A stretch of DNA of 64,000 bases from Deltaproteobacteria bacterium (GTDB lineage: Bacteria; Desulfobacterota; DSM-4660; Desulfatiglandales; Desulfatiglandaceae): NCBI GenBank assembly GCA_019307815.1, contig JAFDIV010000001.1, positions 337,140 through 401,139 of the forward strand. Reading direction: 5' to 3'. The position numbers and the translations under genes are program-made. Positions 1 to 8,796 of this stretch are shown here, in pieces. The notes below the pieces were generated by a model that saw only the letters and a list, made by a program, of their open reading frames with translations, ran no database searches and had not been told where the DNA came from. Each line of letters begins with the position of its first letter. The stretch's first letter is position 1.

Positions 1-675
1 GTATTTATTCTTTTTTAGCTCTTTAAGGCTTTTAAAGCCCTGGGCAAGGTTGAACCTATCCCAGTTGCGGTAGACCTTGCAAAGCCTTTCCAGAAAATCA
101 ACCCTTTCCAAAAAAGATGGAGACTTCAACATACCTTTTGCTTTGCCCAGGGAGTCAAGAGAGGCATCATATTGATATTTGTTAAAAAGGGCTATAGCCT
201 CTTCCACTAATGACTCTGCAATTATTTTATTGGGCTGGATAGGTATAGGTCTTTCTGTTCCTGAGATGACCCGGCCTCCTTTCCCTCGTTCTCCGGTTAT
301 GTAGATCAGGGTTCCTACTTTGTTGTTAATAGCTGCAATGGTCAGCCCTGCAGACATGGCTTTTGTGCCCGAGGTGAAATCTGCAACTATGTCTGCCGGC
401 TCATAGCCAGATTTGACCAACTCCCTAATTGCCTCTTGACACCGCAATGAAATATCCTCAACATCATTGGGGTCAGGGATATTGAGTTCACCGAACCGCA
501 TGCCCTCCAAAATCGAATCAGATCTTATATAAGGCATGGTTTTCGTGTCACTTTCCTTTGTCTTTAGAAAAAGTACATAATCCGGGTGCTGTTGCTTTAT
601 GGATATGCATATAGCTCCTGCTATATCCTTTCCACTTTTTCCAGTGCCCACACTAATAATCATTGCCTTTTTCAT
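1..675 (-). CDS. Cas02710-type CARF domain protein (partial, runs off left edge)
   Basis: The frame is open from an ATG at 675 to the window edge, giving 225 codons with no stop, so the C-terminal part is missing. The N-terminus (MKKAMIISVGTGKSGKDIAG) and the motif DFTSGTKAMSAG near residue 105 are what I know from Cas02710 (TIGR02710) CARF proteins, which sense cyclic oligoadenylate made by Cas10 in type III systems. A GAGGT ribosome site sits 6 nt before the ATG. The gene starts 61 bp beyond the trailer-end repeat of the CRISPR array, on the same strand as the array and the csm operon, so it may be read through from them. The effector domain would lie mostly outside the window and cannot be judged. 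Confidence 0.8.
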   Translation of the reverse strand, partial: MKKAMIISVGTGKSGKDIAGAICISIKQQHPDYVLFLKTKESDTKTMPYIRSDSILEGMRFGELNIPDPNDVEDISLRCQEAIRELVKSGYEPADIVADFTSGTKAMSAGLTIAAINNKVGTLIYITGERGKGGRVISGTERPIPIQPNKIIAESLVEEAIALFNKYQYDASLDSLGKAKGMLKSPSFLERVDFLERLCKVYRNWDRFNLAQGFKSLKELKKNKY

Positions 676-736
676 ATCTGTACCTCGAACAGAAAATGTT
701 GCACGTAACCTATAGTCTTTGATGGATGATCAGCTT

Positions 737-1557
737 GTCGCAATCCCTTCATTATCAGGTCATTCCTTCCAGCCTGGGACTTCGAGAGTCCCACTGAGGA
801 AGAATTCGAGTCGCAATCCCTTCATTATCAGGTCATTCCTTCCAGCTATGGCATGGGTCAGAGTAACGTCGATCGTGAGACAGGGTCGCAATCCCTTCAT
901 TATCAGGTCATTCCTTCCAGCTATGCGGACGTAAGGGTAACGGGTTAGGAAAAAACGGTCGCAATCCCTTCATTATCAGGTCATTCCTTCCAGCGGGACA
1001 AGAAGGATCCCCATGACGTAACTCTGCAATTGTCGCAATCCCCTCATTATCGGGTCATTCCTTCCAGCTTATCCCAGTATCCCACGTTTCGGGATTTTGG
1101 GATTGGTCGCAATCCCCTCATTATCGGGTCATTCCTTCCAGCAGACTTCCAGTTGGATCATCTCATGATTATGAAATTCTGCGTCGCAATCCCCTCATTA
1201 TCGGGTCATTCCTTCCAGCACACAGCAATTGACATAATTCCTGGCAGTATAATTCTGTCGCAATCCCCTCATTATCGGGTCATTCCTTCCAGCTCACAGG
1301 CCATTGGAGACATTAACAATCCATAGATTTCAGTCGCAATCCCCTCATTATCGGGTCATTCCTTCCAGCTTCAGTCGCAATCCCCTCATTATCGGGTCAT
1401 TCCTTCCAGCCCAAACCCTAGCATCAGATTACTTGGATTACAGGTATGTCGCAATCCCCTCATTATCGGGTCATTCCTTCCAGCCCGATGGGTTGACGAG
1501 GGCGGGGATGAGAAGTACATGTCGCAATCCCCTCATTATCGGGTCATTCCTTCCAGC
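737..1557 (-). CRISPR. CRISPR array, 12 repeats of 37 bp, 11 spacers, type III handle
   Basis: Twelve 37-bp repeats start at 737, 810, 885, 958, 1032, 1106, 1183, 1257, 1333, 1374, 1448 and 1521. Spacers are 36-40 bp except spacer 9, which is 4 bp (1370-1373). Read on the minus strand, each repeat ends in GGGATTGCGAC, matching the 8-nt AUUGCGAC crRNA handle known from Thermus type III systems. crRNA sense is therefore minus and the leader side is on the right (after 1557). Repeats 1-4 (trailer end) differ from repeats 5-12 at two positions that pair with each other in the predicted repeat hairpin. Confidence 0.97.
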
Positions 1558-1866
1558 CGTGGCCCTATATTTCAAAGATCTTTAGAAGACTTGGCATAGC
1601 ACTTCCGAGAAGCCTTCGTCACAGGGGGGTCTAATTCCCAGGGATTTATTTTAAATGATTTGCAGATATAGTGTAACATACTGAAATTTATGAAAGTATT
1701 GTCTTGCGAGAATTGTTTTCGACCACAAATAAAAACCTATGGAGTATCAGTTAGTTACAAAACTAACAATTCCACCCGAAGGTCCTCGCATTTTTGAGTA
1801 TGACTTTGCCCTTAGCTTGGTCCAGAATATCCAGTTTGCTTGAGTACTTCACCGGGTCTGGTATTT
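1558..1866 (-). promoter_or_regulatory. Candidate CRISPR leader region
   Basis: About 309 bp between the csm5 stop and the leader-proximal repeat hold no convincing gene. The stretch 1640-1790 is AT-rich. Given the minus orientation of the array, this is where leader and array promoter should be. I cannot point to a specific -10/-35 pair. Confidence 0.5.
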
Positions 1867-3366
1867 TTACTCGAGTATTTCCTTAATCTTTTTAACTTTC
1901 TTTTTTTGTTTATCGCTCAATTTGCCTTTCCACTTCCCCTTACCAACCCAATATTCCTTTAATGCCTGGGCCAGCTCCTTCTTTTTTGCCTCTGGGAATT
2001 GATCGATTCGATTGAAAATCTCCACGACCTCTTGTTCGCTTGTGGTCAAATCTCTCACCTTTGCTATAGCTCTATCTTCTGGAGATAATCGCTCCCATGC
2101 TGCCTTTTTCTCTTCTTCCTCCCGTCTCCTTTGCTCTTCCTCGGCCCTTAGTCTTTCCAGTTCTCTGGTTCTCTCAATCTCCTTTTGTTGCTGCCGAGCT
2201 GCCTTTCGGGTGGCATCAGCTTTGTTTCTTCTTTGTTCCTTCTCCCAAAGTCTTTGTTTTTCCTGTAATTCCTCTAAAATTTCCGGGTCAGGGACAATTA
2301 AGACTGCCCACCCAAAGGGCTGAAGACCTCCTTTGTCACTAGGTCTCGCACTATGAGAAGCCAGCCACAGGGTGGTAGCCTCCTTAGCCCATTTGGGCTT
2401 TTCACCTGGTTTTCCCATAATCTTGATTGATCTGTGCCCCTTGATTGTTACACTTTCGGCCCCACTGTGTCGCCCCAGCCGAATAAGGGCTCCTGACCCA
2501 TTAGGCGAGTAAGAGGCCCTCTGGACTCCAAGTTGGCTTAACTGATTTTCTTCTCTCTTCCTTTCTTTTTCATAGAAATATTTCAGGCTATTGAGCAGTG
2601 TCTCCATTGAGATCGGATTCTTGATCCCGGCTTTGGGATGGGGCTGCGCCACTGTAATATATCCTTCAAACATGTTACCAGGTTCGATAACCTCCAAGAT
2701 CTGAAAGGGACCTCTTGCTCTAAACCGAGAAACAGCCTTTTTCTCATTTACAGCATAGACTATCTTTGTTTTGATCCGACCGACAGGCCTGAAGTCTGAT
2801 ACCTTGATGCACCTAAATGGATCAGTGGAGAACTGGCCTCCTTCCAACAGTATCCTTTCTAGCCTTTTGGCATCCCTTGCCTTAAATGGGCCCAGTTTTT
2901 TCTTTTTAGGAAGGGCATTGAGGTAGGCAGTGCGCAAAGAGCCCTTTATCGCTGAACCGGGGATGTAGGGACGCTGATCTTCAGTAAGAAATGCAGTTCT
3001 CCATATGGTGAACTGGTTAAGCTCCCGCTGGATTTTTCTCTCGTCATTGAGAGGGATACTTAGGGTCTTCGAGTAATGTTCTACGAACCCAGTGGAAACT
3101 TTAATCCTTCGCCCTTCCATTTCCACGTCGTCCATAAACTTATAGATTTCCAATAGGGAGGATACAGTCCCTTTTTCGCATATAGCCGAAAATTGGTCGA
3201 GTTTCTTTGGAGGTAACGTTGCCACAAGGTCAATTGGCGAAAATGCAATAATTTCCCGATTCCTCTTATCTACCCGAAAACCCAAAGGCTCATATACTTC
3301 ATCGCATCCTATATGAAGTGGAGAAACAGTCCTTATAACAAACCGAAAAGTATTACCCATGGTCAA
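1867..3366 (-). CDS. csm5: Csm5 (type III-A RAMP protein) with long charged C-terminal extension
   Basis: Csm5 caps the 3' end of crRNA in the Csm complex. The N-terminus (RTVSPLHIGCDEVYEPLGF) and the glycine-rich IPGSAIKGSLRTAYL near residue 125 are typical of this RAMP family. At 499 residues it exceeds the roughly 350-400 I expect. The excess is C-terminal: from about residue 365 to 435 it is almost entirely charged and helical (runs of E, R, K, Q), followed by a lysine-rich tail to the end. The start codon overlaps the csm4 stop in an ATGA, so translation is coupled. It is the last gene of the cas10 operon. Confidence 0.9.
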   Translation of the reverse strand: MTMGNTFRFVIRTVSPLHIGCDEVYEPLGFRVDKRNREIIAFSPIDLVATLPPKKLDQFSAICEKGTVSSLLEIYKFMDDVEMEGRRIKVSTGFVEHYSKTLSIPLNDERKIQRELNQFTIWRTAFLTEDQRPYIPGSAIKGSLRTAYLNALPKKKKLGPFKARDAKRLERILLEGGQFSTDPFRCIKVSDFRPVGRIKTKIVYAVNEKKAVSRFRARGPFQILEVIEPGNMFEGYITVAQPHPKAGIKNPISMETLLNSLKYFYEKERKREENQLSQLGVQRASYSPNGSGALIRLGRHSGAESVTIKGHRSIKIMGKPGEKPKWAKEATTLWLASHSARPSDKGGLQPFGWAVLIVPDPEILEELQEKQRLWEKEQRRNKADATRKAARQQQKEIERTRELERLRAEEEQRRREEEEKKAAWERLSPEDRAIAKVRDLTTSEQEVVEIFNRIDQFPEAKKKELAQALKEYWVGKGKWKGKLSDKQKKKVKKIKEILE

Positions 3367-4394
3367 CCCCCCATTACCAACGGCAGGTATGGCGCATAAC
3401 CCTGAACAACAGTATTGGGCTCGGCTTTGGAAACATTTCGTACCGCTTTGCCAATGTAGGGCCTGTCAAAGTCAATGCCTTCCGCGGGTATAAAAACAGC
3501 TCCTTCATCAGCCATTATGACAGGGTTTTTGAACGGGTTCTCACTTCTCGCTAAGTCCCCGCCGTGTCTGCCGAACCTGACAAACGGCGTGAAGAAGTAT
3601 CTCTCGAACCGTCCCTGCTCGGGCACACAAGGAGCGAGCGTATAAAAGGCATGTGCATTGTCTCTCTTAGGGATTTCCAGTTCTTTCGTGTCCTTAACCT
3701 CGAACCTCCCCATTCCCGTGGAGGCATCCTTACCGAACCCGAATTCTCCCATCCTCTCCAGGCCTTTTGTCACACGTTCAATATCTGTCACAGATTCCTC
3801 CAAAAGGATGAATATCACAAGTTCCAGTCCGGGCATATAACAGCCGACTTGAATATTATATGGGGCAAAGGGTGGTTCCCCTGTGCTCGAGCTTAAACGG
3901 TTTATTGTATTATGAGACCGGGTTGTATATAAATGAAATCGCCTAGGCCCCCAAAAGGAGGCCCGGTCTATTTCATCCTCTGCCCTTTGGCACCTCTCAA
4001 AAAGCTCTTCATCGTTCAACGCTCTCATATTTCCTGCCCTTATGCACCCACTTCCATATTCGTATATAACCCACTGCCTCTTTTTCTCTTCTTTGCGCTT
4101 TTTTAAGCTTTCCATGCGCCTTTTGCTATCAGAAAAAGTTTCCAAAGGAGGAGATAAAGCTGGCTTCCTTAAAGCGCAAACAAGCTTTTCGTTCTCACTC
4201 TTAAGCTTGGGAACAGCTGAGGAAAAAATTACAAAGGGCCTTTCATGGTAAACTACCAACTGGCGATCAATCCCTCCCTCCACAAGAGAGCTGTCCCAGG
4301 CTGCCTCCCAGCAAAACTGGCCGAAAAGGGTATCTCCTTTAAGGGGGGTTCCAAAGCCCGCAGTGGGCTCAATAATTATGGCATAGAGTTTCAT
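3363..4394 (-). CDS. csm4: Csm4 (type III-A RAMP, 5' handle-binding subunit)
   Basis: Csm4 binds the crRNA 5' handle and Cas10. The N-terminus (MKLYAIIIEPTAGFGTPLKGDTLFGQFCW) has the standard RAMP opening, and a glycine-rich region (GLERMGEFGFGKDASTGMG) lies around residue 225. I chose ATG 4394 over the upstream ATG 4409 because GGAG lies 6 nt before 4394; the protein is then 343 residues. The gene is 11 bp after csm3 and overlaps csm5 by 4 bp, consistent with one transcript. Confidence 0.9.
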   Translation of the reverse strand: MKLYAIIIEPTAGFGTPLKGDTLFGQFCWEAAWDSSLVEGGIDRQLVVYHERPFVIFSSAVPKLKSENEKLVCALRKPALSPPLETFSDSKRRMESLKKRKEEKKRQWVIYEYGSGCIRAGNMRALNDEELFERCQRAEDEIDRASFWGPRRFHLYTTRSHNTINRLSSSTGEPPFAPYNIQVGCYMPGLELVIFILLEESVTDIERVTKGLERMGEFGFGKDASTGMGRFEVKDTKELEIPKRDNAHAFYTLAPCVPEQGRFERYFFTPFVRFGRHGGDLARSENPFKNPVIMADEGAVFIPAEGIDFDRPYIGKAVRNVSKAEPNTVVQGYAPYLPLVMGG

Positions 4395-4405
4395 GCCTTG
4401 CTCCT

Positions 4406-5110
4406 TCATGAAAGGGGTTGTATAGATACAAATCTTTGCTGGATTTTGGGGTCGTCAAACTCAAACTGTACTCGCCCGTATCCTCGGCTACCGTTTCCTC
4501 CGAGAGCGTCCATTTCTAGCAACTTCATGCCTTCTAGCAAAAGACCCTCCAGGTCTTCATCTTTATCCGCATCCATTATTTTGAGGGTAACCGAAAACCT
4601 AAACTCGGCACCAGCGGGAACCCTCTCTGTAAAACGTGGATTTTCAGCAGTCCCACTGATTCGATTGATGGAATTTTCTGGCTTTATTTCAGTAAAGGGT
4701 AGGTGATCTTCTTGGGCTCGTTGCTTCCAGTTTTCATCAAGCGGACAATCAGCGAACGAACACCTTGTTGGGCCGAGGTTCTTGGCCTCCTCTTCATCCG
4801 CCCCGCTAGTTCCAAACAACTTCAATATCTTCAAGCCTTCCGCTTGGGCAGATTCGTCTGCTCCATCTAGTACCTTGTAGGAAAGCGGCTTACCTTCGGT
4901 TTTCCCCATCAGGCCGGTCCTTAGCTCTAAAAGTGAGCGGATTTTGCCTTTTAGAGAAGAGCCAGGGATAAATGGTTCCAGCGTGTGGGGGTGCTTAATG
5001 ACAGTATTGTCAGTACCACCTATCTTCATTTCAGTGTCACCGGCTCCAATATGCAAGCCACTCTTCAAAAAGATTTTTCCCTTGATCTGTTTCATTCTTA
5101 CGAGTTGCAT
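4406..5110 (-). CDS. csm3: Csm3 (crRNA backbone RAMP and target RNA nuclease)
   Basis: Csm3 forms the crRNA filament and cuts target RNA at 6-nt steps. The motif GAGDTEMKIGGTDNTVIKHP followed by IPGSSLKGKIRSLLE is diagnostic. The Asp of GGTDN (residue 34 from the chosen start) matches the catalytic Asp33 known from Csm3, so RNA cleavage should be active. The frame opens at 5143 inside csm2, but ATG 5110 has a strong GGGAGG 7 nt upstream and lies just after the csm2 stop, so I use 5110 (234 residues). Confidence 0.93.
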   Translation of the reverse strand: MQLVRMKQIKGKIFLKSGLHIGAGDTEMKIGGTDNTVIKHPHTLEPFIPGSSLKGKIRSLLELRTGLMGKTEGKPLSYKVLDGADESAQAEGLKILKLFGTSGADEEEAKNLGPTRCSFADCPLDENWKQRAQEDHLPFTEIKPENSINRISGTAENPRFTERVPAGAEFRFSVTLKIMDADKDEDLEGLLLEGMKLLEMDALGGNGSRGYGRVQFEFDDPKIQQRFVSIQPLS

Positions 5111-5126
5111 TTTGTATCCCTCCCAT

Positions 5127-5537
5127 CTAGTTTGATGGACCATGTTGTCTGTAAAAGCCCATTAGCGCCTCAAAAAAGTTGGCAAATACCATGAGGTCTT
5201 TTTGCTCTTGAATTTGACTAACCGAATCTTTTATGAAGGTGAGGAATGTGTTGGAGACGAGGTCTCTTCCTTTGGCGTAAGCTGCTTTTGCGGTTAGCAT
5301 ATGCACAAGAGGAAGAATACGTTCCCACTGTGTCTTGCCAGCCCTTGCCTCAGAATCCAATCTGAGGACTTCGTCATAAAACTTGCGCAGTTGGGTCCTC
5401 TTGTTGGCCTTTTTCCCTTTGCTCCCTTTATGGTCGTCAGCAAGGATCCTGGCAAGCTTTTCTGCCTTTTCGGAGAAAAGCTTCGGGTCTATGGTACTTT
5501 TTTCCTTGTCTTTCCAAAATTCAACAATCTTGCCCAT
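5127..5537 (-). CDS. csm2: Csm2 (small subunit of type III-A complex)
   Basis: 136 residues, rich in Lys/Arg and predicted helical, ending in FANFFEALMGFYRQHG, a pattern seen at the C-terminus of Csm2. The position between cas10 and csm3 fits the canonical III-A order and separates this locus from III-B (Cmr5). It starts 10 bp after the cas10 stop with a GGAGGG ribosome site. Confidence 0.9.
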   Translation of the reverse strand: MGKIVEFWKDKEKSTIDPKLFSEKAEKLARILADDHKGSKGKKANKRTQLRKFYDEVLRLDSEARAGKTQWERILPLVHMLTAKAAYAKGRDLVSNTFLTFIKDSVSQIQEQKDLMVFANFFEALMGFYRQHGPSN

Positions 5538-5547
5538 ATTTTCCCTC

Positions 5548-8157
5548 CTATCGTGTGTTGTAGAGGATATCCCATAGCGGAACCTTAAGCCAACCTCCGT
5601 ATGTTTCCAGCCAGTGAGCCAAAGAAGCAGCCACTTCGTTTACAATTTGGGATCGCGCATCCTTGGGAAGAGATTTGGCCACATTTCTTTCGGTAAAGTA
5701 AGAAAGCAATGCACGCCACTTGGTGCAGTGCATATCTTTTAGAAATATCTCACTTTGGTTCAAAACTTCCTTTTCATGAGCTGCCATATAAATGAGTTCA
5801 TTGAGCTTATAGAGCATGGAGCGGGTTACGATATTGTCCTGATACCACTTCCAGATTTTGTCCTTAACCTGGAACAAACTTTTCACCTTGAGCCATGGAA
5901 GAGTCTCGCCAAACACGGTTACTTTGTTCTTTTCCCCGCTCTTGGAAAGTTCCAAGGCCTCTTCTGCGTGCTCAGCCATGGTGTCCAGCGGGGTATTGGG
6001 CTTGCAAAATATTATGCCTGCAGACAAATGGATCTGGGGGTTACCGCAACAATAACGCCTAAAATCATCCGACAGTTCAGACGCAAGATTGAGCATTACG
6101 TTCCAGGGGCCTATGAGAAAAAGGTCGTCCCCTCCACCGAACACTGTGTAAACTTCTCCATATCGCTGATTCTCTTTTAATTTGTATGGGAGGTAGCAGG
6201 CAAAAAACGCATTCAACTGGCGACTGAGGCTGGCAAGGCGCGAAATGGTAAATCGCTCCGGTTTGAGTCCGCAACTCATTATCACCCCAAGGTTGTCCAC
6301 ATCTGCCTTTAGGATTCCCAATGCGTCGATACCTGCACAGCCCTTTGAATCCTCTGTAACATTAAGTGCTTTAGCTGCAATATGAGTAAAGGTCTTAGGT
6401 TCACCTACGTTAATTTGATCAATAGCGTCGAGCTTTTTTTTCTCCAATTTTTCTGAGCACAATATGCGCTCATCGTATCTGTCCTCTTCCATGTAAACAG
6501 GTACATAGCCGTTCAGCATCTTCACGGTTGCCTTAGAGGCTATGCTGTCGCGGGCCCAAGACTGTATATCCCAATATCCCAGCAATTCTCGGTTTTGAGC
6601 AAGAGAGTCGACGTTTGAATCAAGGAATGCCACTTGGTAAACATTGTAGATAGGCTCGACAAGATAGTTGGACAAAGAACTACAGGGAGCGTCTTTGCGA
6701 AGAAGGGCAATGTGCTTGTTTTTTACTATCTTAGTCCCCAAGAATATATGGTCGCGACATAGCTTACAGGCCGACATGGTTTCCTGATCAATGTACGGAG
6801 AACCCTCCACAACGTCGTTTGAAGGCCTTTTTCCGCAGATGGGACAAATGGGGCTCTGGAGGTCATTATTGAAGCGATCCAGATAGTCCTGTACAGCCCC
6901 TCCATGCCGGTCCAGGTCAATCTTTGAAAACTTCTTTTTTTCTGTCTGAAAGGAGATCCTGTCCCAAAGCTTTTGAAAGGTTCTCTCCACAAAGTCTCTA
7001 GGTTTGGCTGTTACAACGGTAATTCCAAGCGCAGTCTCTCCCAGGGACACATCATAAAGCCAGTCGTTGACATCGCGATCTACTTCATTAACAGCATTCC
7101 AGGCTTTTTCAGTATTAGGAGCAATAATCAAAAATTTTCCCGCAGCATTTAAAATCGAGGACATGCGGTGGAGGCCTATCCTTCTGCAAAGCATGTCTGC
7201 AGCAAGCTCAGAAAGGAGGGAAACATACAGAGAGCGACCCCTCAATAGCTTGGAGCGGTGTTTCCTGGTGTCACCGTAACCCTTGAATATGAAATCTTGG
7301 ATACCATAAAGGTCTCCTGACACGATAAGGAACTTTTCAGTGTCATAATCTTTGATGCTGTTTTCGTTGAGGGAATTATTTTCCTTGTGATAAAGATATA
7401 AGGCTGTTGCCAGGGCTGCAGTAACACGACAGTGATCGTATAAAGACACATCTGGCACTACCTTGCCCACTCGGGCAGCAGGTATCGCCGACATGTAAAC
7501 CATCATCAAGCTGTCAAAATGTTCCAGCCATAGTTCGACATTTTCATTCCGATGAAGAAGTTGAGATAGTGAAGCAAGAAACTGATTATACAGATCCTCG
7601 TACTCCTGAGTGAGGCTTTTGCTTCCCTTATCTTCTTGGTTACTCCGTTGCACCGGAAAAAGGTTTTTAGCGGTCATCCCTGCCAACCTGTAGTGGTACT
7701 GGAAATTATCTGCTGAGTCATATTTGTCTTCTTCTGCCAAAAGCTGCTCAAAGAGTGTAAAAAGCCTTGTTTCCAAGAAATCCTTTACCGTAATTTCATC
7801 TTCCTCCTTCTCAAATGTGTCCCGATCCCATCCACTACTTATGCGATCGGCAACCGCAATCACCCATTGAAGGGGTGTGGAGGGGTTGTGATGCCCGGCA
7901 ATAAGATTGATGAAAGTGTCACCCTCTCCCCATTCGCGGCTTGTAAACTCCAGGGGAAAGAGATCAGCATTTTTTTCAATAATGGCCGCGCTGTATATCG
8001 CATGATGGTGGGAGTAACGACCATTTCTGACCGGGAGGTAAACATTTTCGTGGTGGCGTATATATTCCCCATCTACACCCAACGTGGCTCTTGTTCCAGC
8101 TTTGCCCAGATCATGCATCAGGCCTGCGGCATGCACTTTCAATGTGGTGGGGTCCAT
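5548..8157 (-). CDS. cas10: Cas10/Csm1, HD nuclease and cyclic oligoadenylate synthetase
   Basis: Large subunit of the type III-A complex, 869 residues. The N-terminal HD domain has HD at residues 15-16, HHH at 50-52 and HH at 89-90. A cysteine cluster (CPICGK, then CKLC about 25 residues on) around residue 400 is the zinc site. The palm domain carries FGGGDDLFL with the two Asp at 677-678, so cyclic oligoadenylate synthesis should be active. ATG 8157 has GGAGGG 8 nt upstream. It is the first gene of the cas10-csm5 operon and follows a terminator and a palindrome that give it its own control region. Confidence 0.95.
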   Translation of the reverse strand: MDPTTLKVHAAGLMHDLGKAGTRATLGVDGEYIRHHENVYLPVRNGRYSHHHAIYSAAIIEKNADLFPLEFTSREWGEGDTFINLIAGHHNPSTPLQWVIAVADRISSGWDRDTFEKEEDEITVKDFLETRLFTLFEQLLAEEDKYDSADNFQYHYRLAGMTAKNLFPVQRSNQEDKGSKSLTQEYEDLYNQFLASLSQLLHRNENVELWLEHFDSLMMVYMSAIPAARVGKVVPDVSLYDHCRVTAALATALYLYHKENNSLNENSIKDYDTEKFLIVSGDLYGIQDFIFKGYGDTRKHRSKLLRGRSLYVSLLSELAADMLCRRIGLHRMSSILNAAGKFLIIAPNTEKAWNAVNEVDRDVNDWLYDVSLGETALGITVVTAKPRDFVERTFQKLWDRISFQTEKKKFSKIDLDRHGGAVQDYLDRFNNDLQSPICPICGKRPSNDVVEGSPYIDQETMSACKLCRDHIFLGTKIVKNKHIALLRKDAPCSSLSNYLVEPIYNVYQVAFLDSNVDSLAQNRELLGYWDIQSWARDSIASKATVKMLNGYVPVYMEEDRYDERILCSEKLEKKKLDAIDQINVGEPKTFTHIAAKALNVTEDSKGCAGIDALGILKADVDNLGVIMSCGLKPERFTISRLASLSRQLNAFFACYLPYKLKENQRYGEVYTVFGGGDDLFLIGPWNVMLNLASELSDDFRRYCCGNPQIHLSAGIIFCKPNTPLDTMAEHAEEALELSKSGEKNKVTVFGETLPWLKVKSLFQVKDKIWKWYQDNIVTRSMLYKLNELIYMAAHEKEVLNQSEIFLKDMHCTKWRALLSYFTERNVAKSLPKDARSQIVNEVAASLAHWLETYGGWLKVPLWDILYNTR

Positions 8158-8225
8158 TAGATGTACCCTCCGAAAAAACAGGAATTGTGATTAGCACTAT
8201 ATGCAAGAAAACTTTCCGATTAAAT

Positions 8226-8243
8226 CATTGCAACGTTGCAATG
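8226..8243. promoter_or_regulatory. 18-bp perfect palindrome upstream of cas10, candidate operator
   Basis: CATTGCAACGTTGCAATG is a perfect inverted repeat 69-86 bp before the cas10 start. Its 14-bp core TTGCAACGTTGCAA recurs exactly upstream of cas6 at 11194-11207. It lies directly after the U-tract of the minus-strand terminator, at the start of the cas10 control region. Confidence 0.6.
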
Positions 8244-8247
8244 GCAC

Positions 8248-8282
8248 AAAAAAGCCCGCGCTCTTCTCTTGGAAGAGGCGGG
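8248..8282 (-). terminator. Rho-independent terminator after the vapBC pair
   Basis: Arms 8255-8266 and 8272-8282 pair through CCCGC and CTCTTC with one bulged base. On the minus strand the hairpin is followed by a T-tract (A-run at 8248-8253). It should stop transcripts from vapBC before the cas10 promoter. The plus-strand side also has T residues, so it may act in both directions. Confidence 0.75.
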
Positions 8283-8409
8283 TCTTTTGTTTTCCCCGTT
8301 GTTTACACTCCACCTGCGCCCCCGATTGAAAGTTGAAAACGAAGGCCAAGTTGACAGTCTTTATATTAAATACAAATGATTAAGTCAAGAAACGAAGAAG
8401 ATCAGTGTA

Positions 8410-8796
8410 TTACCAGCTTGTTCGAACTGGATACTGTCGGATTAATTGGTCTGGAGTTAGGATTACAAGACCATTCACTATAGCTTGGCAAACAAGCATC
8501 CGGTCAAAGGGATCCTTATGGTAGTAAGGAAGTTTTGTTAGATAAAGGGTCGACTCTTCATCCAGAGGAAGAGGCTCAATACCGTGCATTGCTCTTTGAA
8601 ATGGAATAAACTTTTCAGGGGCTTCGGGAAGAGGCAGCTTTCCAAGCTCGTATTTAATAGCTATCTCCCATGTGGAGACAGTGCTGAGATACACCTCGTT
8701 GTCAGGGTCAGTGAAAAGTTCTATGGCTTGCCCAGATAGCTCGGGGGCATCAAGAATAATCCAAAGAAACGGGGAGGTGTCGAGAAGGAGTTTCAT
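8410..8796 (-). CDS. vapC: VapC-family PIN domain toxin
   Basis: A 128-residue PIN-domain ribonuclease. The N-terminus MKLLLDTSPFLWIILD provides the first acidic residue. STWEIAIKYELGKLPLP and KDPFDRMLVCQAI supply the other conserved acidic positions of this VapC subfamily. ATG 8796 overlaps the antitoxin stop in an ATGA, so I prefer it to the upstream frame start at 8817. The pair sits between the cas6 and cas10 operons on the same strand. Confidence 0.88.
   Translation of the reverse strand: MKLLLDTSPFLWIILDAPELSGQAIELFTDPDNEVYLSTVSTWEIAIKYELGKLPLPEAPEKFIPFQRAMHGIEPLPLDEESTLYLTKLPYYHKDPFDRMLVCQAIVNGLVILTPDQLIRQYPVRTSW

Noticed and set aside
698..709. Third copy of the cas palindrome before the Cas02710 gene
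   Set aside because: Only one half-site matches; not enough to call an operator.
719..1585. Open frames translating the CRISPR repeats (SQSPHYRVIPSS, RNPLIIGSFLPA)
   Set aside because: They are in-frame readings of the 37-bp repeats and spacers, not genes.
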